Numbered from the stretch's first letter, positions 42,315-53,300 are shown. The stretch is DNA of 64,000 nucleotides from Acetobacteraceae bacterium (GCA_031291725.1 JARLIM010000019.1:62001-126000), one strand, 5' to 3'. The notes: generated from the sequence alone by a model not told the origin. Made by a program: numbers and translations.

Positions 42315-43517
42315 ATGAGCCCAACCACCGTCGCCAGCCCTTCCCGCATTGCGCGCGGGCGGCTGTTCTTTGCCAATCCGGGTCCGACGAATATTCCCGA
42401 TTCCATCCTGCACGCGGTGGCGCACAGCACGGTGGATTTCATGAGCCCGGAATTCCTCGCCCTGTATGATCGCTGCATGGCGGGCGTGAAGCGGGTGCTG
42501 AAAACCGAGCAACACGTCTTTTTCTACACCGCCTCCGGTCATGGCGCGTGGGAGGCGGCGTTGGTCAATGTGCTCTCGCCGGGCGACACGTTGCTGATCG
42601 TCGAGACCGGCTATTTCTCGCTCGGTTGGGCCGAGATGGCGACGGCTTTGGGCATCCATGTGCAGACGGTGGCCGCCGATTGGCGCCAGGGCGTTGATAT
42701 GGCTGCCATTGAGGCCGCTTTGGCCGCCGATACGACGCACAAGATCAAGGCGGTCGGCGTGGTGCATAACGAGACGGCAACCGGGGTGGCGCTGCCGATC
42801 CAGGAGGTGCGCGCTGCCATTGATGCCGCAGGACATCCGGCATTGTTGATGGCCGACACCATTTCCTCGCTCGCCTGCTTTGATTTCCGCATGGATGAAT
42901 GGGGCGTGGATGTGGCTGTCGGTGGCAGCCAGAAGGGGCTGATGTTGCCCACCGGGATGAGCTTCACCGGCGTGTCTGACAAGGCGATGGCGGCACATAA
43001 AACGTCCACTATGCCCAAGCATTATATGAATTGGTCGGCGATGCTGGTGCGGCGGCATAAGAGCTTCATCGGCACGGTGCCGGTGAACCTGTTCTTCGGT
43101 CTGGCAGAATCGCTGCGCCTGCTGGAGGAGGAGGGGATGGAGCGCGTGCATGCCCGCCATCATCGCCTGGCCGAAGCCGTGCGGGCGGCGGTGCGGAGCT
43201 GGAGCGGCAATGATGGTCCGCAACTCTTCTGCCAGAACCCGACGCGGCTGTCGGACAGCGTGACGGCGATCATGATGCCGGAGGGGCATGACGCGGAGGC
43301 GCTGCGCAAGCTCTGCTACGAGCGCTTCAACGTCTCCCTCGGCGGCGGACTCGGCCCGTTGGGCGGGAAAGTCTTCCGCATCGGCCATATGGGCGATCTC
43401 AACGAGCCGATGATTCTCGGCACGCTGGCCACGGTGGAGTTGGCGCTGGGCCTGTGCGGGATGCCGCATGGCAAAGGCGGCGTCGATTCGGCGATTGCGC
43501 GCCTGGCTGCCGACTGA
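42315..43517 (+). CDS. Class V aminotransferase, serine--glyoxylate type
   Basis: 400 residues. The PLP-binding Lys lies in VAVGGSQKGLMLPTG, and the cofactor Asp in MADTISSLACFDF. FFANPGPTNIPDSI and YTASGHGAWEAAL are typical of the serine-glyoxylate/alanine-glyoxylate aminotransferase group. It probably moves amino groups between serine or alanine and glyoxylate in one-carbon or photorespiratory-type metabolism. GGAGAG precedes the ATG at 42315. A strong terminator follows. Confidence 0.9.
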   Translation: MSPTTVASPSRIARGRLFFANPGPTNIPDSILHAVAHSTVDFMSPEFLALYDRCMAGVKRVLKTEQHVFFYTASGHGAWEAALVNVLSPGDTLLIVETGYFSLGWAEMATALGIHVQTVAADWRQGVDMAAIEAALAADTTHKIKAVGVVHNETATGVALPIQEVRAAIDAAGHPALLMADTISSLACFDFRMDEWGVDVAVGGSQKGLMLPTGMSFTGVSDKAMAAHKTSTMPKHYMNWSAMLVRRHKSFIGTVPVNLFFGLAESLRLLEEEGMERVHARHHRLAEAVRAAVRSWSGNDGPQLFCQNPTRLSDSVTAIMMPEGHDAEALRKLCYERFNVSLGGGLGPLGGKVFRIGHMGDLNEPMILGTLATVELALGLCGMPHGKGGVDSAIARLAAD

Positions 43518-43544
43518 TCGGTTCAGCGAGTCGAATCTGCCACC

Positions 43545-43588
43545 CGCGCCCCGCCAGGGATATTTTCACCTTGGCGGGGCGCGGTTTT
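43545..43588 (+). terminator. Strong terminator after the aminotransferase gene
   Basis: CGCGCCCCGCCAGGG and CCTTGGCGGGGCGCG form a 15-bp stem (one G-T pair) with a 9-base loop, followed by GTTTT. It separates the aminotransferase gene from the nrdA promoter. Confidence 0.92.
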
Positions 43589-43656
43589 GCGCCTATGTTC
43601 TTGTTGTGTTCCTGTAGATGTTTGCAAAAACACTGGACACGGAAATATTGTGCGAT

Positions 43657-43703
43657 TCGCGACATCTTGTGGTAGATTGGCCGCAGTGCGCCATATTTTG
43701 TGT
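43657..43703 (+). promoter_or_regulatory. Two NrdR-like boxes upstream of nrdA
   Basis: Compared with the NrdR consensus acaCwAtATaTwGtgt, the 16-mers at 43657-43672 (TCGCGACATCTTGTGG, 10 of 16) and 43688-43703 (GCGCCATATTTTGTGT, 12 of 16) match, with all core CxAxAT-TwGtg positions kept. They start exactly 31 bp apart, three helical turns, the usual spacing for NrdR. The second ends 75 bases before the nrdA start. NrdR represses reductase genes when dATP is high. NrdR itself is not in the window. Confidence 0.75.
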
Positions 43704-43778
43704 CATTTCGATTGACGCGGCGGCGGGATTGCGCAGAATAGGTCTTCGGGAACCATCGTGATTCAGGGGGAAGCTTCC

Positions 43779-45659
43779 GTGCTCGACGCAGTACAGATGC
43801 AGGGGCGTTATCAGGTCCATATGGATCGGTCGCGTGACGCCCTGATCACCGATTTCGGCCGCGCGACGCTGGATGATCGCTATCTGATGCCCGGCGAAGG
43901 GTATCAGGATTTGTTCGCCCGCGTGGCGAGCTATTATGGTGACGACCAGGGCCATGCGCAGCGCATCTACGACTACATGAGCAAGATGTGGTTCATGCCC
44001 GCCACCCCGGTTCTGTCCAACGGTGGCACCCAGCGCGGCCTGCCGATCTCCTGCTTCCTCAATGAAGCCACCGACAGCCTCGACGGTATTGTGGGGCTGT
44101 GGAACGAGAACGTGGCGCTGGCCTCCAAGGGCGGCGGCATTGGGTCCTATTGGGGCAATCTGCGCTCGATTGGTGAAAAGGTCGGCCAGAACGGCAAGAC
44201 CTCCGGCGTGATTCCGTTCATCCGCGTGATGGACAGCATGACGCTGGCGATCTCGCAGGGCAGCCTGCGGCGTGGCTCGGCGGCGGTCTATCTGCCGATC
44301 AGCCACCCCGAGGTGGAGGAATTCATCGAAATCCGTCGCCCGACCGGCGGCGATCCGAATCGCAAGGCGCAGAACCTGCATCATGGCATTCTGGTTTCGG
44401 ACGCCTTCATGCGCGCCGTGCAGAATGACGAGGAATGGGCGCTGACCTCGCCCAAGGACCACGCGATTGTGCGCAAGATCAACGCGCGCGCCTTGTGGAT
44501 CCGCATCCTGACCGCCCGTGTTGAGACCGGCGAGCCCTATCTGATCTTCTCCGATCACGTGAACCGCGCGATGCCGGAGCATCTCAAATTGGCTGGTCTG
44601 TCGGTGAAGACCTCCAATCTCTGTGCGGAGATCATGCTGCCGACCGGCATCGATCAATATGGCAAGCAGCGGACGGCTGTGTGCTGCCTGTCCTCGCTCA
44701 ACCTGGAAAACTGGTTCGAGTGGAAAGACGAGCCGTTCTTTGTTGAGGACGTGATGCGCTTCCTCGACAATGTGTTGCAGGATTTCATCGACCGTGCGCC
44801 GCCGGGCATGGAGCGTGCCGCCTATTCCGCCGCGCGTGAGCGATCGGTGGGGTTGGGCGTGATGGGCTTCCACTCGTTCCTGCAGTCACAGAACATCCCG
44901 TTTGAGAGCGTGATTGCCAAGGTGTGGAACCTGCGCATGTTCAAGCACATCCGCGCCCAGGCCGATGCCGCCTCGCGCGTGCTGGCTGAAGAACGCGGCC
45001 CGTGCCCGGATGCCGCCGATTTCGGCATCATGGAACGCTTCTCGCACAAGATGGCGATTGCCCCCACGGCCTCGATCTCGATCATTGCGGGCAATTCCTC
45101 GCCGGGCATCGAGCCGATCGCCGCGAACGTGTTCCTGCAAAAGACGCTCTCGGGCAGCTTCACGGTGCGCAACCGCCATCTGCAAAAGCTGCTCGCCGAG
45201 AAGGGGCGCGATACGGATGATGTGTGGTCCACCATCACCACCACCAAGGGCAGTGTGCAGCATCTGGATTTCCTGACCGAGCAGGAGAAGGCGGTTTACA
45301 AAACGGCCTTCGAACTCGATCAGCGTTGGGTGATCGAACACGCCGCCGACCGCACGCCCTATATCTGCCAGAGCCAGTCGGTGAACATCTTCCTGCCGGC
45401 GGATGTGCATAAGCGCGACCTGCATCAGATTCACATGCTGGCGTGGAAGCGCGGCATGAAGTCGCTGTATTACTGCCGCTCGCTGTCCATTCAGCGCGCC
45501 GATGCGGTGAGCGAGAAGGCGATCAGCCCGGATGCGATCATCGGCGCCCCGGTCGCGGCCGACCGCGAAGCCGACCCGCATCACGCCGCCCTGCCGCTGA
45601 TTGAGGCGGCCAACCGGGCGAAGCCGGTCGATTATGAAGAGTGCCTTTCCTGCCAATAG
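43779..45659 (+). CDS. nrdA: Class Ia ribonucleoside-diphosphate reductase, alpha subunit
   Basis: 626 residues from a GTG at 43779, which has AGGGGGA 8 bases upstream. Active-site parts are intact: LPISCF (first thiol), SNLCAEIML (N-x-C-x-E), AVCCLSSLNL (second thiol), SLYYCRS (radical-relay Tyr pair) and the C-terminal CLSC pair that is re-reduced by thioredoxin. The protein is shorter than enteric NrdA and begins directly with the catalytic region: there is no N-terminal ATP-cone for dATP shut-off. It reduces ribonucleotides with the NrdB radical subunit encoded downstream. Confidence 0.95.
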   Translation: MLDAVQMQGRYQVHMDRSRDALITDFGRATLDDRYLMPGEGYQDLFARVASYYGDDQGHAQRIYDYMSKMWFMPATPVLSNGGTQRGLPISCFLNEATDSLDGIVGLWNENVALASKGGGIGSYWGNLRSIGEKVGQNGKTSGVIPFIRVMDSMTLAISQGSLRRGSAAVYLPISHPEVEEFIEIRRPTGGDPNRKAQNLHHGILVSDAFMRAVQNDEEWALTSPKDHAIVRKINARALWIRILTARVETGEPYLIFSDHVNRAMPEHLKLAGLSVKTSNLCAEIMLPTGIDQYGKQRTAVCCLSSLNLENWFEWKDEPFFVEDVMRFLDNVLQDFIDRAPPGMERAAYSAARERSVGLGVMGFHSFLQSQNIPFESVIAKVWNLRMFKHIRAQADAASRVLAEERGPCPDAADFGIMERFSHKMAIAPTASISIIAGNSSPGIEPIAANVFLQKTLSGSFTVRNRHLQKLLAEKGRDTDDVWSTITTTKGSVQHLDFLTEQEKAVYKTAFELDQRWVIEHAADRTPYICQSQSVNIFLPADVHKRDLHQIHMLAWKRGMKSLYYCRSLSIQRADAVSEKAISPDAIIGAPVAADREADPHHAALPLIEAANRAKPVDYEECLSCQ

Positions 45660-45668
45660 GCGGTTGCT

Positions 45669-45698
45669 AGGGTGGGATGCGAGGATGCATCCCACCCT
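45669..45698 (+). terminator. Hairpin between nrdA and nrdB
   Basis: AGGGTGGGATGC and GCATCCCACCCT form a perfect 12-bp stem around a 6-base loop, 10 bases after the nrdA stop. There is no T-run, so it may be a partial terminator or an mRNA-processing boundary. nrdB has its own regulatory boxes just after it. Confidence 0.6.
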
Positions 45699-45710
45699 AC
45701 CTATGGCATA

Positions 45711-45757
45711 CCACTTCATATTGTGGATCGACTGGGTTTTCACCCTAGAAATTGTGC
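45711..45757 (+). promoter_or_regulatory. Two NrdR-like boxes upstream of nrdB
   Basis: 16-mers at 45711-45726 (CCACTTCATATTGTGG) and 45742-45757 (ACCCTAGAAATTGTGC) each match 12 of 16 consensus positions for NrdR. Their starts are 31 bp apart, the same geometry as upstream of nrdA. Finding the same pair twice in the window makes chance unlikely. It implies that nrdB has its own NrdR-controlled promoter. Confidence 0.78.
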
Positions 45758-45856
45758 CCCGCGCCGAAATCTGTCTGGGCTTGGCTCAGTGTGGATGCTA
45801 GTCTCGCCCCCGACCAGATTCGGCGCCATGTCTTGGGTGCCACAAGGGAGCAGACG

Positions 45857-46909
45857 ATGGACGGCATGACGCAGACGCCCAATGAAACCCCCAAGCGGAT
45901 GGATTTGCTGACCGAAAACCCGGTCTACAAGCCGCTGCGCTATCCGTGGGCGCATGAGGCGTGGCTGACGCAGCAGCGTGTGCATTGGCTGCCGGAAGAA
46001 GTGCCGCTGGCCGACGATGTGAAGGATTGGCATCGCAACCTCACCGAGGGCGAACGCAACCTGCTCACCCAGATTTTCCGCTTCTTCACCCAGGCGGATG
46101 TTGAGGTGAACAATTGCTACATGAAGCATTACAGCCGGGTGTTTAAGCCGACTGAAGTGCTGATGATGCTGTCGGCGTTTTCGAATTCGGAAACCATCCA
46201 CATCGCCGCCTATTCGCATTTGCTCGACACGATCGGCATGCCCGAGCTTGAATACACCGCCTTCCTCAAATATGCGGAGATGAAGGCCAAATTCGACTAT
46301 ATGCAGACTTTCAGCACCGATAGTCGCTATGAAATCGCCAAGACGCTGGCGGCGTTCGGGGCATTCACCGAAGGGCTACAGCTTTTTGCCTCCTTCGCCA
46401 TCCTGCTCAACTTCCCGCGCTTTGGGAAAATGAAGGGCATGGGGCAGATTGTGTCGTGGTCGGTGCGCGATGAGACGCTGCACTGCCTGTCCGCCATCCG
46501 GCTGTTCCGCACGTTCATGCAGGAAAACCCGGAATTGTGGAACGAGCAGCTGAAGAACGACCTTTATATGATCTGCGCGACCATCGTCGAGCATGAGGAC
46601 GCCTTCATCGATCTCGCCTTCGAGATGGGCGCGGTGGAGGGGCTGTCGGCCGAGGAGGTCAAACGCTATATCCGCTTCATCGCAGACCGTCGCCTGACGC
46701 AGCTGGGGCTGAACCCGATCTTCCACATTGGCAGCAACCCGCTGCCGTGGCTCGATGAAATGCTCAACGCTGTCGAGCACGCGAATTTCTTTGAAAACCG
46801 CTCCACCGAATACTCGCGCGCTTCAACGCAAGGCTCCTGGGAAGAGGCATTTTCGGATATGGCGTTTTCGGATCAACAGCCAACGGGTTCGATGGTGCTG
46901 GATTCATAA
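45857..46909 (+). CDS. nrdB: Class Ia ribonucleoside-diphosphate reductase, beta subunit
   Basis: 350 residues from the ATG at 45857 with AAGGGAG 6 bases upstream. The di-iron ligands are visible: Asp in TQADVEVNN, Glu and His in SETIHIAAY, Glu in TEGLQLFASF, and Glu and His in RDETLHCLS. The radical Tyr is the Y of ETIHIAAY, four residues after the His, so this is a class Ia/tyrosyl-radical enzyme and not the manganese-only Ic type. No ATP-cone is fused at either end. A terminator follows. Confidence 0.95.
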   Translation: MDGMTQTPNETPKRMDLLTENPVYKPLRYPWAHEAWLTQQRVHWLPEEVPLADDVKDWHRNLTEGERNLLTQIFRFFTQADVEVNNCYMKHYSRVFKPTEVLMMLSAFSNSETIHIAAYSHLLDTIGMPELEYTAFLKYAEMKAKFDYMQTFSTDSRYEIAKTLAAFGAFTEGLQLFASFAILLNFPRFGKMKGMGQIVSWSVRDETLHCLSAIRLFRTFMQENPELWNEQLKNDLYMICATIVEHEDAFIDLAFEMGAVEGLSAEEVKRYIRFIADRRLTQLGLNPIFHIGSNPLPWLDEMLNAVEHANFFENRSTEYSRASTQGSWEEAFSDMAFSDQQPTGSMVLDS

Positions 46910-46933
46910 GCGCACGGCATAAGATTCGGTTTT

Positions 46934-46965
46934 AAAGGCCCGGCAGAGTCTCTGTCGGGCCTTTT
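46934..46965 (+). terminator. Terminator after nrdB
   Basis: AAAGGCCCGGCAGAG and TCTGTCGGGCCTTTTT form a stem with a very short loop, followed by a T-run, 24 bases after the nrdB stop. Classical factor-independent terminator. Confidence 0.9.
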
Positions 46966-47082
46966 TGTTGGCATATGGCCCGATGACTCATTCGTTTTCC
47001 TCGATATGCAATAAAATGTCCGGACTATGCGTTTTTTGCAAATTCACAATCTGGGTCGTCGCTCTGCTCGAATCATCGGGCC

Positions 47083-47098
47083 TGTGAGCCACATCACA
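47083..47098. promoter_or_regulatory. CRP-type site, upstream of the giant adhesin gene
   Basis: TGTGA-GCCACA-TCACA is a perfect match to the CRP half-site pattern TGTGA-N6-TCACA. It lies 244 bases before the adhesin start, in the 417-base gap 46910-47326, where I see no gene. The gap is AT-richer than its surroundings. Confidence 0.65.
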
Positions 47099-47172
47099 GG
47101 TCATCTCAATTTTTTGTGAGGGATTCCGCTGACTTCATGACGCTTGGGTGAAGGTGGCGCTGTCGCGTTCAG

Positions 47173-47211
47173 CTTTACAAAATCACTTATTGTAAAGTGA
47201 TGTAGATCACT
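47173..47211. promoter_or_regulatory. Nested palindromes in the adhesin promoter region
   Basis: Two overlapping symmetric elements are seen. CTTTACAA (47173-47180) and TTGTAAAG (47190-47197) are a perfect 8-bp inverted repeat with a 9-base spacer. AGTGA-TGTAGA-TCACT (47196-47211) is a second CRP-like palindrome. A TTGATAAT stretch follows, which could hold a -10. The layout suggests joint control by a CRP/FNR-type regulator and a second factor. No -35/-10 pair is convincing. Confidence 0.55.
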
Positions 47212-47326
47212 ATGTTGATAATGAACGTATTTCTTCATGGAAGTGTAAAAACTGTCGTGCTAACGGGAATGTGAGAAGTCAATCGATGCGGCTTGAGGCG
47301 CATGCGGTGGCTGTAGGGGATTTCAC

Positions 47327-50300
47327 ATGTCAGCTGAACCAACGATCAATCTGAACCTTGGTTCCACCAGCGTTTTCCCTGGTGGGAGCGTTCCGTTCAC
47401 CTTGAGCTTCAGCAACACAGGCAGCGCGGCGGGTGCTGATCCGACCGGGTTTGGCCCCTATTTGGCGCTGAACCTTGGTGCGTCGAGCAGCGGTCTGACG
47501 ATCCCATCGACGCTGTCCACTTCAATCGGCGTAAATGTCTCGCCGGTGCTCATGACCAATTACAGCGCGGCGCTGGGCGGCTATATCGTCCCCGGCACAG
47601 CCAGCGCGCCGGGTGGTCCGGCCGTGGTGGTCGCGCCGCAGGGCGATGCGGTTTATTACATTCCGCTGCCCTTCGGCAGCTTCACCGCGGGTCAGACCCC
47701 GATCACGGTCAGCGGCAACGTCACCGTGCCGAGTGGCGCTTCCGCCGGTTCGGCCGATCAGATTTCGCTGGCTGGCGGCTTCCAGTTTGGCGACATCGCC
47801 ACGGGCAACGCCCCGATCACCGCCGCCACCGAGAGCCTGTCGCTGACGCCGCAGGACATTGCCTACAACACCGTCTATTCCAGCACGGGCGTGATCGAAG
47901 CCGGCGCGCAGAATCCGCAGACCTGGACGGTTTATGGTAACGTCGTCAATGGCGTGACGTTGAACAATGTCACTCTGTCCGATCCGCTGCCGGCCTCGGC
48001 TGAGTTGAATTCGGTCACGCTGTCGGATGGGAACGGCAATAGCTGGTCCTATACTTACGATGCGATCACCGGCGTGCTGTCCACCACCGCAACCGGTGCG
48101 GGCGTACCGCAAGTGGTTACGGCCGCCCAGGCTGCTGCGAACCCGGCACCGACGGCTCCGTATGTCTATTACGATCTGGCCAACAACCAGGTTGTGGCCG
48201 ATTTCGGCACGGTGGTTGGCAATGCCGCGTCCGCGACATCTGACACCGGCCCGTCGATTGCCACCAATTTCTACATTCCCGGTCCGGGGGTGGTGCAGCC
48301 CGGTGTTGCCACCCAGGATCTGACTGTCACCGACACATTGCCGACGGGCGTGACGCCGACTGATTTCTCGATCACCAGCAGCGCGGGTACCTTTACCTAT
48401 TCCGTTGACGTTTCTGGTGTCGTGACGGCCACAGGGGCGAATGCGGCTTCAGCCCCCCAAGCTTTGACCGCCGCGCAAGTTGCCGTGGGCGCTGCCGTCA
48501 CGGGGACGACCTGGGTCTATTACAACGCGCAGACCGGTCAAATCACGTCCGATTTCGGTGCTGGGCTTCCGGCAGGCTCCACGGGCAGCATTCACGCGGA
48601 CTGGTCTGCATCGGGTAGTTCTGGCAGCGGTTCGGGCGGCGGCAGCGGCGGCTCGGGCGGCAGCGGCTCCGGTTCCGGCGGCTCTGGCAGCGGCGGTTCT
48701 GGCAGCGGCGGCTCGGGTTCCGGCGGTTCGGGTTCCGGCGGCTCTGGCAGCGGCGGTTCTGGCAGCGGCGGCTCGGGTTCCGGCGGTTCGGGTTCCGGCG
48801 GCTCGGGTTCCGGCGGTTCGGGTTCCGGTGGCTCTGGTTCCGGCGGCTCTGGCAGCGGTGGGTCGGGTTCCGGTGGCTCGGGGTCCGGCAGTGCCAATTC
48901 GAACGACGCCTCTGGCACGGTGATCGCAGCTCCGGGCACCTCCGTGCCGAGCGGCGCGGCTGGGCAGAACGTCATCACGACCGCGCCGATCACGCTGGCT
49001 AAGTCTGTCGCCGTTGTCGGCGGTGGCGCGGTTGAGCCAAACGCGACGCTGCAATGGACGCTCAATGGCGTTGTCTCGCCTTTTGCCGATGTGCAGAGCG
49101 TGAAGGTTGTCGATACGCTGAGCGCCGGGCAGAGCTTCTCGGGCACGCCGACATTGGTGGCTGTCTCGGATGGCGTGCAGGTGTTCAGCGCCCCGATCTC
49201 GTCGTCCGACTACAGCTCGGTCGTCAACGCCGATGGCACAACGACGATCACGTTCAACGTCTCCAGCCAAATCGCGGCTGCGATCGGTGGGGCAGACCCG
49301 CAAGGCGACCTCAATGGTGGGGCGGCAAGCGACGATGCGGCGGGCATCCCGAGCACGGCGAATTTCCAGATCGTCTATGACAGCACGATCAATACCGCCT
49401 ATACCGGCGCCGTGCCTGGCCTGTCCGACACCTCCGTGTTGCAGGGTGACACGATGGGCAATGCCGCTTCGGTCTCCGGCACGGAAATCGGCAGCGGCGC
49501 ATCTGTCAGCGCCTCGGCCAGTGCCGCGGCGACGCTGCCGGACAGCTCTGTCACCAAGACGGTCTATGCCATTAACGGCGTGCTGGTGCCGTCCGGCACC
49601 ACGCCGGTCATTCAGGCGGGTGACAATGTCACCTATGAGCTGACCTATAACATGCCGTTGGGTTCGGCCGATAATGTCAATCTGACGGATTACCTGCCTG
49701 AGCCGGTGTTCAATGTCGCCAATCCGGGCGATGGTTCGACGGGGTACACTTTCAGCAGCACCGTTGGCTCGGAAGCGGACGGCACGATCAGCTATGCCGT
49801 GGCGCCGGGTGCGACGAGTGTGTTCAATGGCGTTGCGCCGACGATCACCGACAATACGGCGACGAACTCTGTCAACATCAGCTTTGGCAATCTGGATAAC
49901 ATCGCCAACAACGATGCCAGCAGCACGGTGCAACTGCTCGTCACGCAGCAGGCCGAAGATCAGCCCTTCATCAACGGTTTGGATCTGACCAACGAAGTCA
50001 CCGCCAGCCAGCAGAATTCGTTCACCGGCGGAACCACCAGCGAGAGCGCGATCAAGCAGGTCGAACTGGTGCAGCCGGTGCTGAACGTGACCAAGGGCGT
50101 CACCGATGTCAGCAATGTTGGCTCCACCGGTGCCACCGAGCAGCTCAGCGGGTCGCTGACCAGCGATTTCACGGCTGCCGGTGCCCTGAAGGCTGGCGAC
50201 GTGATCGATGACGCCAATGTGGCTTCACTCAATGCGGGTGCCACCGGCGTGCAGGGTGGCGATACGGTCAATTATGTTGTGGCGGTGCAGAACGCGGGCG

Positions 50301-53300
50301 GCGCCACGGCCTATAACACCGTCATCACAGACACGCTGCCCGCCACTGTGGCTGCCGGCAGCGTCGTTGGCGTCACTGCCACCGACGGCGCCGGCAACGC
50401 GGTTCAATTGCTCGACCCGACCACCCATGCGGTGCTGACGGCCGCTCAGGCAGCGACCGATTTGTTCAATGGCACCGGCGTGGCCGTGGCCGCGATTGCA
50501 GGCGACACCGGCACGGCGTCCACCACGGGTGCGAACATCGTTTTGCTCAACTACACCGCCACGGTCAGCAACACCGTGCCGGAGCCGGATCAAACCGAGA
50601 CCAACCAGGCACAGGTCACGTATTTCGAAGGCGTGCAGAATAGCGGCGTCAATTTCGCCACGGGCGTCTCGCCGGGCAATTTGACCTCCAGCGTCGATGT
50701 CGCCACCGCCGTTCCGTCGATCAGCAAGGTGATCACCTCGACCTCCGAGACCGCCGCTGGCGGTGCCGGCCTGGCCACTGACGCCGCGCACCTGAAGGCC
50801 GGTGAGGAGGTGACGTACACCGTCACCACCACGCTCGATCAAGGCACTTATAACAACGTCACACTGAGCGACACACTGCCGTCGAACTCGAAGGGCGATC
50901 TGACCTTCGTCTCTGCCCAGGTGACATCTGTTGGCACCGGCATCGACAATGCCTCGGCGATCTTGGGCTCCACACTGAGCGACGCTGGCCAGACCATCAC
51001 CGACAATCTCGGTGCGGTGACGGTGGCTGACAACAGCCTGTCGGGCAACGACACCATCACCTACACGGTCACCGCGCTGGTAGACGCGACGCCGGCCGAT
51101 CTGAACAACAAGACCTCGGACGCGCTGAACAACACTGCCACCGTCTCCGCGCAGGCGACCAGTGGCAGCACTCCGGTGACGCAGACATCGACTGCCAACG
51201 CCACTCTGCTCACGCCGGATGTGACGCTGGCCAAGTCGGTGGTCGATACCACCGCGGCTGGCGCATTCAATGCGGGCGATGAGGTGGAATATACCCTCAC
51301 ATTGAAAGACGCCTCGGGCGCAGGCTCGGCGTTCAATGTGAATGTCGCGGACGCGATCGCCACTGAATTCGGCAGCGCGATCACGGTGGATACCAGCAAG
51401 GCGATCACCCTGAGCGGGCCGGACAGCGCCACGACGGCGTTTGCCAGCACGGGCGGCAACATCGATGGGGTTATCGGGGAGATCGATGCGGGCCAGACCG
51501 ACACGATCACCTTCTACGCCACGCTGAACAGCGCGGATCCGTACAACACCACCTACAAAAACACCGCCACCTTCACCGCCGACACGCTGCCCTCCACCGA
51601 TATAGCGGGCACCGATCAGACCATCACCGGCTCGGGCAGCGCCTCGCTGACCACGTCCGGCCCGAGCACCACCAAGTCGCTCACCGGCGGTTCGGATGCC
51701 AATATCTCTGTCGGCAAGCTGGCGCCGGGCGAAACCGGCACCTTCACCGCGACGGTGACGATCCCGGAAGGCACGGCGAACAGCTTCTCCATTCAGGATC
51801 TGCTGCCCGCTGGCATGACCTTTGTTTCGGGCAGCGTGGGCAACCTGGCGCTGACGGGCAATGTGACCGGCAATTCCAGCCAGTCCCTGACCAGCATCGG
51901 CTCCGGTGGCATCACCGAGACCGACACGACGGGCGGCTTCACGCTGAATCTGGGTGCACTGACCTCGGTGGGTGCTGGCAATACGCTCACCTTCACCTAT
52001 CAGGCGACCCTCAATGACAGCAGCGCGCTGACCGACAATGAGACGCTGACCAACACGATCAAGACCACCGCCGATGGCACCACGGTGACGCACACCGCTC
52101 CGGTGAATGTGGTTCTGCCTGATCTGGACATCAGCAAGACGGCCACCGCTGGTACCGGCAACATCGAGAACTACACCATTGCGGTCAATCCCGATGCCAC
52201 CGACAGCGCGCCGGCCTATGATGTCACGGTCACTGACGCAATTCCGACCAATGAAGGCATCGTTGTCAGTTCGCTGACCTCGACCACGGCGGGTGTGACA
52301 GAGACGATTGTTGGCGGCACCACCACCAACGGTATCAATGTCGGCGGCACGGTGGACATCACCATGCCGACGATGCTGACCTCCTCCGCGGCAGTCGATG
52401 TCACCTATGAGGCGGTTCCGGTTGGAACCGTTGCGGTGGGCACGGCGATCACCAACACGGCCACGCTGGACTATGCCACCCAGGCAACCGGTGGCCTTGA
52501 GGAAGCCGCGAAGAACAGTTCAGTGACCTACACCACCCCAGGGGCCTCGCTCTCGGGTATCGTGTTCACCGACAACAACGACGATGGCGTTGCCAACAGC
52601 CAAGGCGTTGCTGAGACCGATGCCGGCCTTGCCGGTGTTACGGTTGAGCTGTTTGAGAACGGTGTGAACACCGGCCGCACCGCAGTCACCAACAGCGCGG
52701 GCGCATACAGCTTCACGGGGCTGGATCAGTCGGAATACTCGGTGCAGGTGGTCGCCCCCACGGGGTACGCTTACGACACCGTGGTCGGCACGAACAGCAA
52801 TGCGGCTATCGACAGCATCACCAACATCAGCGGCGCAACCGCCAATGTGGCGACGGTTGCGGGAGAGAACACGCCGAACCAGAATGCTGGTCTGTTTCAA
52901 CTCGGCTCCGTCTCCGGTGAGGTGTTCTTCGACCAGAACGACGACGGCACTGAAGATGGCACGGATGCCCCGGCCGCTCATGTGACCGTCAAGCTGATCA
53001 ACAGCCAGGGTGTGGTTGTTCAGACGATTGAGACCAATGCCACGACGAACGCGGTGAATTACAAGTTCAACGACGTCGTCCCTGGCGAATACTCGGTGCA
53101 GGTGGTCAGCCCGACCGGCTACATCGTCTCGCCGGTTGGCACGTCAACGGCGGTCGGCGCGGTGAATTCGGTTGCCAATGCCGCGGGCGACATCAATGGT
53201 ATCAACGTCTATTCCGGCCAGAATGCCGGCGGGAATAACGAAGGTTTGGCAAATCCGGCGACCATCACCGGCATGGCCTTCTTCGACGGCCAATGTGACG

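Noticed and set aside
48449-52093. Long minus-strand frames opposite the adhesin gene, including a Pro/Glu-repeat translation
   Set aside because: The Pro-Glu repeat is the reverse reading of the Gly/Ser minisatellite; the plus strand has clear DUF11 and SdrD modules.
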